A stretch of DNA of 64,000 nucleotides, taken from Mastigias papua (lineage: Eukaryota; Cnidaria; Scyphozoa; Rhizostomeae; Mastigiidae). The notes below the pieces were generated by a model that made no database searches, was not told where the DNA came from, and saw only the letters and a list, made by a program, of their open reading frames with translations. Shown here piece by piece: positions 1-13,675 of this stretch (position 1 is its first letter; every line of letters starts with the position of its first letter). The DNA is taken from positions 9,283,005 through 9,347,004 of the forward strand of contig OZ025276.1 of the NCBI GenBank assembly GCA_964019165.1, read 5' to 3'. The translations under genes were made by a program, and so were the position numbers.

Positions 1-3000
1 ATTTTCATCACTTTTCAATCTCCAATCAATATCCATCAATTTCAAATGTGGTCATTTTTGAGCAAATACCAAGACTATAGCCTTACTTTTTTGGCCAAAA
101 ATGGCTCATTTTCATCACTTTTCAATCTCCAATCAAAATCAATCAATTTCAAATTTGGTCATTTGTGAGTACAATACCAAGGCTATAGCCTTACTGTTTG
201 GCCAGAAATGGCTCATTTTCATCACTTTTCAATCTCCAATCAAAATCACTCAATTTATAATTTGGTCATTTGTGAGTAAAATACCAACGCTATAGCCTTA
301 CTTTTTGGCCAAAAATGGCTCATTTTCATCACTTTTCAATCTCCAATCAAACTCAATCAATTTCAAATTTGGTCATTTGTGAGCAAAATACCAAGGCTAT
401 AGCCTTACTTTTTGGCCAAAAATGGCTCATTTTCATCACTTTTCAATCTCCTATCAACATCAATCAATTTCAAATTTGGTCATTTTTGAGCAAAATACCA
501 AGGCTATAGCCTTACTTTTTGGCCAAACATGGCTCATCTTCATCACTTTTCGATCTCCAATCAAAATCAATCAATTTCAAATTTGGTTAGTTTTGAGCAA
601 CATACCAAGGCTATAGCCTTACTTTTTGGCCAAATATGGCTCATCTTCATCACTTTTCAATCTCCAATCAAAATCAATCAATTTCAAATTTGGTCATGTT
701 TGAGCAAACTACCAAGGCTATAGCCTTACTTTTTGGCCAAAAATGGCTCATTTTCATCACTTTTCAATCTCCAATCAAACTCAATCAATTTCAAATTTGG
801 TCATTTGTGAGCAAAATACCAAGGCTATAGCCTTACTTTTTGGCCAAAACTGGCTCATTTTCATCACTTTTCAATCTCCTATCAACATCAATCAATGTCA
901 AACTTGGTCATTTTTGAGCAAAATACCAGGCTATAGCCTTACTTTTTGTCCAAATATGGCTCAATTTCATCACTTTTCAATCTCCAATCAAAATCAATCA
1001 ATTTCAAATTTGGTCATTTGTGAACAAAATACCAAGGCTATAGCCTTACTTTTTGGCCAAAACTGGCTCATTTTCATCACTTTTCAATATCCAATCAAAA
1101 TCAATCAATTTCAAATTTGGTCATTGTTGAGCAAAATACCAAGGCTATAGCCTTACTTTTTGGCCAAACATGGCTCATTTTCATCACTTTTTGATCTCCA
1201 ATCAAAATCAATCAATTTCAAAGTTGGTTAGTTTTGAGTAAAATACCAAGGCTATAGCCTTACTTTTTGGCCAAAAATGGCTCATTTTCATCACTTTTCA
1301 TTCTCCAATCAAAATCACTCAATTTCAAATTTGGTCATGTGTGAGTAAACTACCAAGGCTATAGCCTTACTTTTTGGCCAAAAATGGCTCATTTTCATCA
1401 CTTTTCAATCTCCAATCAAACTCAATCAATTTCAAATTTGGTAATTTGTGAGCAAAATACCAAGGCTATAGCCTTACTTTTTGGCCAAAAATGGCTCATT
1501 TTCATCACTTTTCAATCTCCAATCAAACTCAATCAATTTCAAATTTGGTAATTTGTGAGCAAAATACCAAGGCTATAGCCTTACTTTTTGGCCAAAAATG
1601 GCTCATTTTCATCACTTTTCAATCTCCTATCAACATCAATCAATGTCAAATTTGGTCATTTTTGAGCAAAATACCAGGCTATAGCCTTACTTTTTGGCCA
1701 AATCTGGCTCAATTTCATCACTTTTCAATCTCCAATCAAAATCAATCAATTTCAAATTTGGTCAATTTTGAGCAAAATACCAAGGCTATAGCCTTACTTT
1801 TTGGCCAAAAATGGCTCATTTTCATCACTTTTCAATATCCAATCAAAATCAATCAATTTCAAATTTGGTCATTGTTGAGCAAAATACCAAGGCTATAGCC
1901 TTACTTTTTGGCCAAAAATGGCTCATTTTCATCACTTTTCAATCTCCAATCAAAATCAATCACTTTCAAATATGGTCATTTGTGAACAAAATACCAAGGC
2001 TATAGCCTTACTTTTTGACCATACATGGCTCATTTTCATCACTTTTCAATCTCCAATCAATATCCATCAATTTCAAATGTGGTCATTTTTGAGCAAATAC
2101 CAAGACTATAGCCTTACTTTTTTGGCCAAAAATGGCTCATTTTCATCACTTTTCAATCTCCAATCAAAATCAATCAATTTCAAATTTGGTCATTTGTGAG
2201 TACAATACCAAGGCTATAGCCTTACTGTTTGGCCAAAAATGGCTCATTTTCATCACTTTTCAATCTCCAATCAAAATCACTCAATTTATAATTTGGTCAT
2301 TTGTGAGTAAAATACCAACGCTATAGCCTTACTTTTTGGCCAAAAATGGCTCATTTTCATCACTTTTCAATCTCCAATCAAACTCAATCAATTTCAAATT
2401 TGGTCATTTGTGAGCAAAATACCAAGGCTATAGCCTTACTTTTTGGCCAAAAATGGCTCATTTTCATCACTTTTCAATCTCCTATCAACATCAATCAATT
2501 TCAAATTTGGTCATTTTTGAGCAAAATACCAAGACTATAGCCTTACTTTTTGGCCAAACATGGCTCATCTTCATCACTTTTCGATCTCCAATCAAAATCA
2601 ATCAATTTCAAATTTGGTTAGTTTTGAGCAACATACCAAGGCTATAGCCTTACTTTTTGGCCAAATATGGCTCATCTTCATCACTTTTCAATCTCCAATC
2701 AAAATCAATCAATGTCAAATTTGGTCATGTTTGAGGAAACTACCAAGGCTATAGCCTTACTTTTTGGCCAAAAATGGCTCATTTTCATCACTTTTCAATC
2801 TCCAATCAAACTCAATCAATTTCAAATTTGGTCATTTTTGAGCAAAATACCAAGGCTATAGCCTTACTTTTTGGCCAAAAATGGCTCATTTTCATCACTT
2901 TTCAATCTCCAATCAATATCCATCAATTTCAAATTTGGTCATGTTTGAGCAAACTACCAAGGCTATAGCCTTACTTTTTGGCCAAAAATGGCTCATTTTC

Positions 3001-6000
3001 ATCACTTTTCAATCTCCAATCAAAATCAATCAATTTCAAATTTGGTCATCTTTGAGCAAAATACCAAGGATATAGCCTTACTTTTTGGCCAAAACTGGCT
3101 CATTTTCATCACTTTTCAATCTCCAATCAAAATCAATCAATTTCAAATTTGGTCATTTGTGAGCAAAATACCAAGGCTATAGCCTTACTTTTTGGCCAAA
3201 AATGGCTCATTTTCATCACTTTTCAATCTTCTATCAACATCAATCAATGTCAAATTTGGTCATTTTTGAGCAAAATACCAGGCTATAGCCTTACTTGTTG
3301 GCCAAATCTGGCTCAATTTCATCACTTTTCAATCTCCAATCAAAATCAATCAATTTCAAATTTGGTCATCTTTGAGCAACATACCAAGGATATAGCCTTA
3401 CTTTTTGGCCAAAAATGGCTCATTTTCATCACTTTTCAATCTCCAATCAACATCAATCAATGTCAAATTTGGTCATTTGTGAGCAAAATACCAAGGCCAT
3501 AGCCTTACTTTTTGGCCAAAAATGGCTCATTTTCATCACTTTTCAATCTCCAATCAATATCCATCAATTTCAAATGTGGTCATTTTTGAGCAAATACCAA
3601 GACTATAGCCTTACTTTTTTGCCCAAAAATGGCTCATTTTCATCACTTTTCAATCTCCAATCAAAATCAATCAATTTCAAATTTGGTCATTTGTGAGTAC
3701 AATACCAAGGCTATAGCCTTACTGTTTGGCCAAAAATGGCTCATTTTCATCACTTTTCAATCTCCAATCAAAATCACTCAATTTATAATTTGGTCATTTG
3801 TGAGTAAAATACCAACGCTATAGCCTTACTTTTTGGCCAAAAATGGCTCATTTTCATCACTTTTCAATCTCCAATCAAACTCAATCAATTTCAAATTTGG
3901 TCATTTGTGAGCAAAATACCAAGGCTATAGCCTTACTTTTTGGCCAAAAATGGCTCATTTTCATCACTTTTCAATCTCCTATCAACATCAATCAATTTCA
4001 AATTTGGTCATTTGTGAGCAAAATACCAAGGCTATAGCCTTACTTTTTGGCCAAACATGGCTCATCTTCATCACTTTTCGATCTCCAATCAAAATCAATC
4101 AATTTCAAATTTGGTTAGTTTTGAGCAACATACCAAGGCTATAGCCTTACTTTTTGGCCAAATATGGCTCATCTTCATCACTTTTCAATCTCCAATCAAA
4201 ATCAATCAATTTCAAATTTGGTCATGTTTGAGCAAACTACCAAGGCTATAGCCTTACTTTTTGGCCAAAAATGGCTCATTTTCATCACTTTTCAATCTCC
4301 AATCAAACTCAATCAATTTCAAATTTGGTCATTTTTGAGCAAAATACCAAGGCTATAGCCTTACTTTTTGGCCAAAAATGGCTCATTTTCATCACTTTTC
4401 GATCTCCAATCAAAATCAATCAATTTCAAATTTGGTCATCTTTGAGCAAAATACCAAGGATATAGCCTTACTTTTTGGCCAAAACTGGCTCATTTTCATC
4501 ACTTTTCAATCTCCAATCAAAATCAATCAATTTCAAATTTGGTCATCTTTGAGCAAAATACCAAGGATATAGCCTTACTTTTTGGCCAAAACTGGCTCAT
4601 TTTCATCACTTTTCAATCTCCAATCAAAATCAATCAATTTCAAATTTGGTCATTTGTGAGTAAAATACCAAGGCTATAGCCTTACTTTTTTGGCCAACAA
4701 TCGCTCATTTTCATCACTGTTCAATGTTAAATCAACATCAATCAGTGTCAAACTTGGTCATTTTTGAGCAAAATACCAGGCTATAGCCTTACTTTTTGTC
4801 CAAATATGGCTCAATTTCATCACTTTTCAATCTCCAATCAAAATCAATCAATTTCAAATTTGGTCATTTGTGAGCAAAATACCAAGGCTATAGCCTTACT
4901 TTTTGGCCAAAACTGGCTCATTTTCATCACTTTTCAATATCCAATCAAAATCAATCAATTTCAAATTTGGTCATTGTTGAGCAAAATACCAAGGCTATAG
5001 CCTTACTTTTTGGCCAAACATGGCTCATTTTCATCACTTTTCGATCTCCAATCAAAATCAATCAATTTCAAAGTTGGTTAGTTTTGAGTAAAATACCAAG
5101 GCTATAGCCTTACTTTTTGGCCAAAAATGGCTCATTTTCATCACTTTTCAATCTCCAATCAAAATCACTCAATTTCAAATTTGGTCATGTGTGAGTAAAC
5201 TACCAAGGCTATAGCCTTACTTTTTGGCCAAAAATGGCTCATTTTCATCACTTTTCAATCTCCAATCAAACTCAATCAATTTCAAATTTGGTAATTTGTG
5301 AGCAAAATACCAAGGATATAGCCTTACTTTTTGGCCAAACATGGCTCATTTTCATCACTTTTCAATCTCCAATCAACATCAATCAATGTCAAATTTGGTC
5401 ATTTGTGAGCAAAATACCAAGGCCATAGCCTTACTTTTTGGCCAAAAATGGCTCATTTTCATCACTTTTCAATCTCCAATCAATATCCATCAATTTCAAA
5501 TGTGGTCATTTTTGAGCAAATACCAAGACTATAGCCTTACTTTTTTGCCCAAAAATGGCTCATTTTCATCACTTTTCAATCTCCAATCAAAATCAATCAA
5601 TTTCAAATTTGGTCATTTGTGAGTACAATACCAAGGCTATAGCCTTACTGTTTGGCCAAAAATGGCTCATTTTCATCACTTTTCAATCTCCAATCAAAAT
5701 CACTCAATTTATAATTTGGTCATTTGTGAGTAAAATACCAACGCTATAGCCTTACTTTTTGGCCAAAAATGGCTCATTTTCATCACTTTTCAATCTCCAA
5801 TCAAACTCAATCAATTTCAAATTTGGTCATTTGTGAGCAAAATACCAAGGCTATAGCCTTACTTTTTGGCCAAAAATGGCTCATTTTCATCACTTTTCAA
5901 TCTCCTATCAACATCAATCAATTTCAAATTTGGTCATTTGTGAGCAAAATACCAAGGCTATAGCCTTACTTTTTGGCCAAACATGGCTCATCTTCATCAC

Positions 6001-9000
6001 TTTTCGATCTCCAATCAAAATCAATCAATTTCAAATTTGGTTAGTTTTGAGCAACATACCAAGGCTATAGCCTTACTTTTTGGCCAAATATGGCTCATCT
6101 TCATCACTTTTCAATCTCCAATCAAAATCAATCAATTTCAAATTTGGTCATGTTTGAGCAAACTACCAAGGCTATAGCCTTACTTTTTGGCCAAAAATGG
6201 CTCATTTTCATCACTTTTCAATCTCCAATCAAACTCAATCAATTTCAAATTTGGTCATTTTTGAGCAAAATACCAAGGCTATAGCCTTACTTTTTGGCCA
6301 AAAATGGCTCATTTTCATCACTTTTCGATCTCCAATCAAAATCAATCAATTTCAAATTTGGTCATCTTTGAGCAAAATACCAAGGATATAGCCTTACTTT
6401 TTGGCCAAAACTGGCTCATTTTCATCACTTTTCAATCTCCAATCAAAATCAATCAATTTCAAATTTGGTCATCTTTGAGCAAAATACCAAGGATATAGCC
6501 TTACTTTTTGGCCAAAACTGGCTCATTTTCATCACTTTTCAATCTCCAATCAAAATCAATCAATTTCAAATTTGGTCATTTGTGAGTAAAATACCAAGGC
6601 TATAGCCTTACTTTTTTGGCCAACAATCGCTCATTTTCATCACTGTTCAATGTTAAATCAACATCAATCAGTGTCAAACTTGGTCATTTTTGAGCAAAAT
6701 ACCAGGCTATAGCCTTACTTTTTGTCCAAATATGGCTCAATTTCATCACTTTTCAATCTCCAATCAAAATCAATCAATTTCAAATTTGGTCATTTGTGAG
6801 CAAAATACCAAGGCTATAGCCTTACTTTTTGGCCAAAACTGGCTCATTTTCATCACTTTTCAATATCCAATCAAAATCAATCAATTTCAAATTTGGTCAT
6901 TGTTGAGCAAAATACCAAGGCTATAGCCTTACTTTTTGGCCAAACATGGCTCATTTTCATCACTTTTCGATCTCCAATCAAAATCAATCAATTTCAAAGT
7001 TGGTTAGTTTTGAGTAAAATACCAAGGCTATAGCCTTACTTTTTGGCCAAAAATGGCTCATTTTCATCACTTTTCAATCTCCAATCAAAATCACTCAATT
7101 TCAAATTTGGTCATGTGTGAGTAAACTACCAAGGCTATAGCCTTACTTTTTGGCCAAAAATGGCTCATTTTCATCACTTTTCAATCTCCAATCAAACTCA
7201 ATCAATTTCAAATTTGGTAATTTGTGAGCAAAATACCAAGGATATAGCCTTACTTTTTGGCCAAACATGGCTCATTTTCATCACTTTTCAATCTCCAATC
7301 AAAATCAATCAATTTCAAATTTGGTCATTTTTGAGCAAAATACCAAGGCTATAGCCTTACTTTTTGGCCACAAATGGCTCATTTTCATCACTTTTCAATC
7401 TCCAATCAAAATCAATCAATTTCAAATTTGGTCATTTTTGAGCAAAATACCAAGGCTATAGCCTTACTTTTTGGCCACAAATGGCTCATTTTCATCACTT
7501 TTCAATCTCCAATCAAAATCAATCAATTTCAAATTTGGTCATTTGTGAGCAAAATACCAAGGCTATAGCCTTATGTGTTGGCCATAAATGGCTCATTTTC
7601 ATCACTTTTCAATCTCCAATCAAAATCAATCAATTTCAAATTTGGTCATCTGTGAGCAAAATACCAAGGATATAGCCTTACTTTTTGGCCAAAAATGGCT
7701 CATTTTCATCACTTTTCAATCTCCAATCAAAATCAATCAATTTCAAATTTGGTCATTTTTGAACAAAATACCAAGGCTATAGCCTTACTTTTTGACCATA
7801 CATGGCTCATTTTCATCACTTTTCAATCTCCAATCAAAATCAATCAATTTCAAATTTGGTCATCTTTGAGCAAAATACCAAGGATATAGCCTTACTTTTT
7901 GGCCAAAACTGGCTCATTTTCATCACTTTTCAATCTCCAATCAAAATCAATCAATTTCAAATTTGGTCATTTGTGAGTAAAATACCAAGGCTATAGCCTT
8001 ACTTTTTTGGCCAACAATCGCTCATTTTCATCACTGTTCAATGTTAAATCAACATCAATCAGTGTCAAACTTGGTCATTTTTGAGCAAAATACCAGGCTA
8101 TAGCCTTACTTTTTGTCCAAATATGGCTCAATTTCATCACTTTTCAATCTCCAATCAAAATCAATCAATTTCAAATTTGGTCATTTGTGAGCAAAATACC
8201 AAGGCTATAGCCTTACTTTTTGGCCAAAACTGGCTCATTTTCATCACTTTTCAATATCCAATCAAAATCAATCAATTTCAAATTTGGTCATTGTTGAGCA
8301 AACTACCAAGGCTATAGCCTTACTTTTTGGCCAAACATGGCTCATTTTCATCACTTTTCGATCTCCAATCAAAATCAATCAATTTCAAAGTTGGTTAGTT
8401 TTGAGTAAAATACCAAGGCTATAGCCTTACTTTTTGGCCAAAAATGGCTCATTTTCATCACTTTTCAATCTCCAATCAAAATCACTCAATTTCAAATTTG
8501 GTCATGTGTGAGTAAACTACCAAGGCTATAGCCTTACTTTTTGGCCAAAAATGGCTCATTTTCATCACTTTTCAATCTCCAATCAAACTCAATCAATTTC
8601 AAATTTGGTAATTTGTGAGCAAAATACCAAGGATATAGCCTTACTTTTTGGCCAAACATGGCTCATTTTCATCACTTTTCAATCTCCAATCAAAATCAAT
8701 CAATTTCAAATTTGGTCATTTTTGAGCAAAATACCAAGGCTATAGCCTTACTTTTTGGCCACAAATGGCTCATTTTCATCACTTTTCAATCTCCAATCAA
8801 AATCAATCAATTTCAAATTTGGTCATTTTTGAGCAAAATACCAAGGCTATAGCCTTACTTTTTGGCCACAAATGGCTCATTTTCATCACTTTTCAATCTC
8901 CAATCAAAATCAATCAATTTCAAATTTGGTCATTTGTGAGCAAAATACCAAGGCTATAGCCTTATGTGTTGGCCATAAATGGCTCATTTTCATCACTTTT

Positions 9001-12000
9001 CAATCTCCAATCAAAATCAATCAATTTCAAATTTGGTCATCTGTGAGCAAAATACCAAGGATATAGCCTTACTTTGTGGCCAAAAATGGCTCATTTTCAT
9101 CACTTTTCAATCTCCAATCAAAATCAATCAATTTCAAATTTGGTCATTTTTGAACAAAATACCAAGGCTATAGCCTTACTTTTTGACCATACATGGCTCA
9201 TTTTCATCACTTTTCAATCTCCAATCAAAATCAATCAATCTCAAATGTGGTCATTTTTGAGCAAAATACCAAGGCTATAGCCTTACTTTTTGGCCAAAAA
9301 TGGCTCATTTTCATCACTTTTCAATCTCCAATCAAAATCAATCAATTTCAAATTTGGTCATTTGTGAGCAAAATACCAAGGCTATAGCCTTACTTTTTGG
9401 CCAAAAATGGCAAATTTTCATCACTTTTCAATCTCCAATCAAAATCAATCAATTTCAAATTTGGTCATTTTTGAGCAAAATACCAAGGCTATAGCCTTAC
9501 GTGTTGGCCATAAATGGCTCATTTTCATCACTTTTCGATCTCCAATCAAAATCAATCAATTTCAAATTTGGTCATCTGTGAGCAAAATACCAAGGATATA
9601 GCCTTACTTTTTGGCCAAAAATGGCTCATTTTCATCACTTTTCAATCTCCAATCAAAATCAATCAATTTCAAATTTGGTCATTTGTGAGTAAAATACCAA
9701 GGCTATAGCCTTACTTTTTGGCCAAAACTGGCTCATTTTCATCACTTTTCAATATCCAATCAAAATCAATCAATTTCAAATTTGGTCATTGTTGAGCAAA
9801 ATACCAAGGCTATAGCCTTACTTTTTGGCCAAACATGGCTCATTTTCATCACTTTTCGATCTCCAATCAAAATCAATCAATTTCAAAGTTGGTTAGTTTT
9901 GAGTAAAATACCAAGGCTATAGCCTTACTTTTTGGCCAAAAATGGCTCATTTTCATCACTTTTCAATCTCCAATCAAAATCACTCAATTTCAAATTTGGT
10001 CATGTGTGAGTAAACTACCAAGGCTATAGCCTTACTTTTTGGCCAAAAATGGCTCATTTTCATCACTTTTCAATCTCCAATCAAACTCAATCAATTTCAA
10101 ATTTGGTCATTTGTGAGCAAAATACCAAGGCTATAGCCTTACTTTTTGGCCAAAAATGGCTCATTTTCATCACTTTTCAATCTCCTATCAACATCAATCA
10201 ATGTCAAATTTGGTCATTTTTGAGCAAAATACCAGGCTATAGCCTTACTTTTTGGCCAAATCTGGCTCAATTTCATCACTTTTCAATCTCCAATCAAAAT
10301 CAATCAATTTCAAATTTGGTCATTTTTGAGCAAAATACCAAGGCTATAGCCTTACTTTTTGGCCAAAAATGGCTCATTTTCATCACTTTTCAATATCCAA
10401 TCAAAATCAATCAATTTCAAATTTGGTCATTGTTGAGCAAAATACCAAGGCTATAGCCTTACTTTTTGGCCAAAAATGGCTCATTTTCATCACTTTTCAA
10501 TCTCCAATCAAAATCAATCACTTTCAAATATGGTCATTTGTGAACAAAATACCAAGGCTATAGCCTTACTTTTTGACCATACATGGCTCATTTTCATCAC
10601 TTTTCAATCTCCAATCAACATCAATCAATGTCAAATTTGGTCATTTTTGAGCAAAATACCATGGCTATAGCCTTACTTTTTGGCCAAAAATGGCTCATTT
10701 TCATCACTTTTCAATCTCCAATCAAAATCAATCAATTTCAAATTTGGTCATCGATAGCAAAATACCAAGGATATAGCCTTACTTTTTGGCCAAAAATGGC
10801 TCATTTTCATCACTTTTCAATCTCCAATCAAAATCAATCAATTTCAAATTTGGTCATTTTTGAGCAAAATACCAAGGCTATAGCCTTACTTTTTGGCCAC
10901 AAATGGCTCATTTTCATCACTTTTCAATCTCCAATCAAAATCAATCAATTTCAAATTTGGTCATTTTTGAGCAAAATACCAAGGCTATAGCCTTACTTTT
11001 TGGCCACAAATGGCTCATTTTCATCACTTTTCAATCTCCAATCAAAATCAATCAATTTCAAATTTGGTCATTTGTGAGCAAAATACCAAGGCTATAGCCT
11101 TATGTGTTGGCTATAAATGGCTCATTTTCATCACTTTTCAATCTCCAATCAAAATCAATCAATTTCAAATTTGGTCATCTGTGAGCAAAATACCAAGGAT
11201 ATAGCCTTACTTTTTGGCCAAAAATGGCTCATTTTCATCACTTTTCAATCTCCAATCAAAATCAATCAATTTCAAATTTGGTCATTTTTGAACAAAATAC
11301 CAAGGCTATAGCCTTACTTTTTGACCATACATGGCTCATTTTCATCACTTTTCAATCTCCAATCAAAATCAATCAATCTCAAATGTGGTCATTTTTGAGC
11401 AAAATACCAAGGCTATAGCCTTACTTTTTGGCCAAAAATGGCTCATTTTCATCACTTTTCAATCTCCAATCAAAATCAATCAATTTCAAATTTGGTCATT
11501 TTTGAGCAAAATACCAAGGCTATAGCCTTACTTTTTGGCCAAAAATGGCAAATTGTCATCACTTTTCAATCTCCAATCAAAATCAATCAATTTCAAATTT
11601 GGTCATTTTTGAGCAAAATACCAAGGCTATAGCCTTACGTGTTGGCCATAAATGGCTCATTTTCATCACTTTTCGATCTCCAATCAAAATCAATCAATTT
11701 CAAATTTGGTCATCTGTGAGCAAAATACCAAGGATATAGCCTTACTTTTTGGCCAAAAATGGCTCATTTTCATCACTTTTCAATCTCCAATCAAAATCAA
11801 TCAATTTCAAATTTGGTCATTTGTGAGTAAAATACCAAGGCTATAGCCTTACTTTTTGGCCAAAAATGGCTCATTTTCATCACTTTTCAATCTCCAATCA
11901 AACTCAATCAATTTCAAATTTGGTCATCCTTGAGCAAAATACCAAGGATATAGCCTTACTTTTTGGCCAAATCTGGCTCAATTTCATCACTTTTCGATCT

Positions 12001-13660
12001 CCAATCAAAATCAATCAATTTCAAATTTGGTCATTTGTGAGCAAAATACCAAGGCTATAGCCTTACTTTTTGGCCAAAACTGGCTCATTTTCATCACTTT
12101 TCAATCTCCTATCAACATCAATCAATGTCAAATTTGGTCATTTTTGAGCAAAATACCAGGCTATAGCCTTACTTTTTGGCCAAATCTGGCTCAATTTCAT
12201 CACTTTTCAATCTCCAATCAAAATCAATCAATTTCAAATTTGGTCATTTATGAGGAAAATACCAAGGCTATAGCCTTACTTTTTGGCCAAAAATGGCTCA
12301 TTTTCATCACTTTTCAATCTCCAATCAAAATCAATCAATTTCAGATTTGGTCATTTATGAGGAAAATACCAAGGCTATAGCCTTACTTTTTGGCCAAACA
12401 TGGCTCATTTTCATCACTTTTCAATCTCCAATCAAACTCAATCAATTTCAAATTTGATCATTTTTGAGCAAAATACCAAGGCTATAGCCTTACTTTTTGG
12501 CCAAAAATGGCTCATTTTCATCACTTTTCAATCTCCAATCAAAATCAATCAATTTCAAATTTGGTCATCTTTGAGCAAAATACCAAGGATATAGCCTTAC
12601 TTTTTGGCCAAACATGGCTCATTTTCATCACTTTTCAATCTCCTATCAACATCAATCAATTTCAAATTTGGTCATTTTTGAGCAAAATACCAGGCTATAG
12701 CCTTACTTTTTGGCCAAATCTGGCTCAATTTCATCACTTTTCGATCTCCAATCAAAATCAATCAATTTCAAATTTGGTCATTTTTGAGCAAAATACCAAG
12801 GCTATAGCCTTACGTGTTGGCCATAAATGGCTCATTTTCATCACTTTTCAATCTCCAATCAAAATCAATCAATTTCAAATTTGGTCATGTTGAGCATACT
12901 ACCAAGGCTATAGCCTTACTTTTTGGCCAAAAATGGCTCATTTTCATCACTTTTCAATCTCCAATCAAAATCAATCAATTTCAAATTTGGTCATTTGTGA
13001 GCAAAATACCAAGGCTATAGCCTTACTTTTTGGCCAAAACTGGCTCATTTTCATCACTTTTCAATCTCCTATCAACATCAATCAATGTCAAATTTGGTCA
13101 TTTTTGAGCAAAATACCAGGCTATAGCCTTACTTTTTGGCCAAATCTGGCTCAATTTCATCACTTTTCAATCTCCAATCAAAATCAATCAATTTCAAATT
13201 TGGTCATTTTTGAGCAAAATACTAAGGCTATAGCCTTACTTTTTGGCCAAAAATGGCTCATTTTCATCACTTTTCAATATCCAATGAAAATCAATCAATT
13301 TCAAATTTGGTCATTGTTGAGCAAAATACCAAGGCTATAGCCTTACTTTTTGGCCAAAAATGGCTCATTTTCATCACTTTTCGATCTCCAATCAAAATCA
13401 ATCAATTTCAAATTTGGTCATTTTTGAGCAAAATACCAAGGCTATAGCCTTACGTGTTGGCCATAAATGGCTCATTTTCATCACTTTTCAATCTCCAATG
13501 AAAATCAATCAATTTCAAATTTGGTCATGTTGAGCATACTACCAAGGCTATAGCCTTACTTTTTGGCCAAAAATGGCTCATTTTCATCACTTTTCAATAT
13601 CCAATCAAAATCAATCAATTTCAAATTTGGTCATTGTTGAGCAAAATACCAAGGCTATAG
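1..13660 (+). repeat. 107-bp satellite array, block 1 (about 128 monomers)
   Basis: Head-to-tail monomers of 107 bp fill this block without spacers. Each carries a box reading ACCAAGGCTATAGCC, then CTTACTTTTTGGCC, ATGGCTCATTTTCATCAC and CAAATTTGGTCATTTTTGAG. Most copies differ by point changes; a few have one- or two-base indels. The box contains a perfect 14-bp palindrome, AAGGCTATAGCCTT. Diagnostic variants recur at fixed multi-monomer spacing (see findings), so the block grew by duplicating groups of monomers. The apparent 64-135 codon reading frames are a by-product: 107 is not a multiple of 3, so each ATG runs about 1.8 monomers to a recurring stop. I see no gene here. The array starts before base 1. 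Confidence 0.97.
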
Positions 13661-13675
13661 AAGGTTAGAGCTAAG

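Noticed and set aside
101..13447. Dozens of 64-135 codon ORFs with the same peptide (MAHFHHFSISNQ...)
   Set aside because: They are a by-product of the 107-bp satellite: the frame shifts at every monomer, starts and stops recur at fixed monomer positions, and there is no promoter or codon-level conservation.
1..13660. CRISPR-like array
   Set aside because: The repeats are contiguous, long and without unique spacers, and the window is clearly eukaryotic.
1..13660. Hammerhead ribozyme in the satellite monomer
   Set aside because: I looked for the CTGATGA...GAAA core that some animal satellites carry and did not find it in the monomer consensus.
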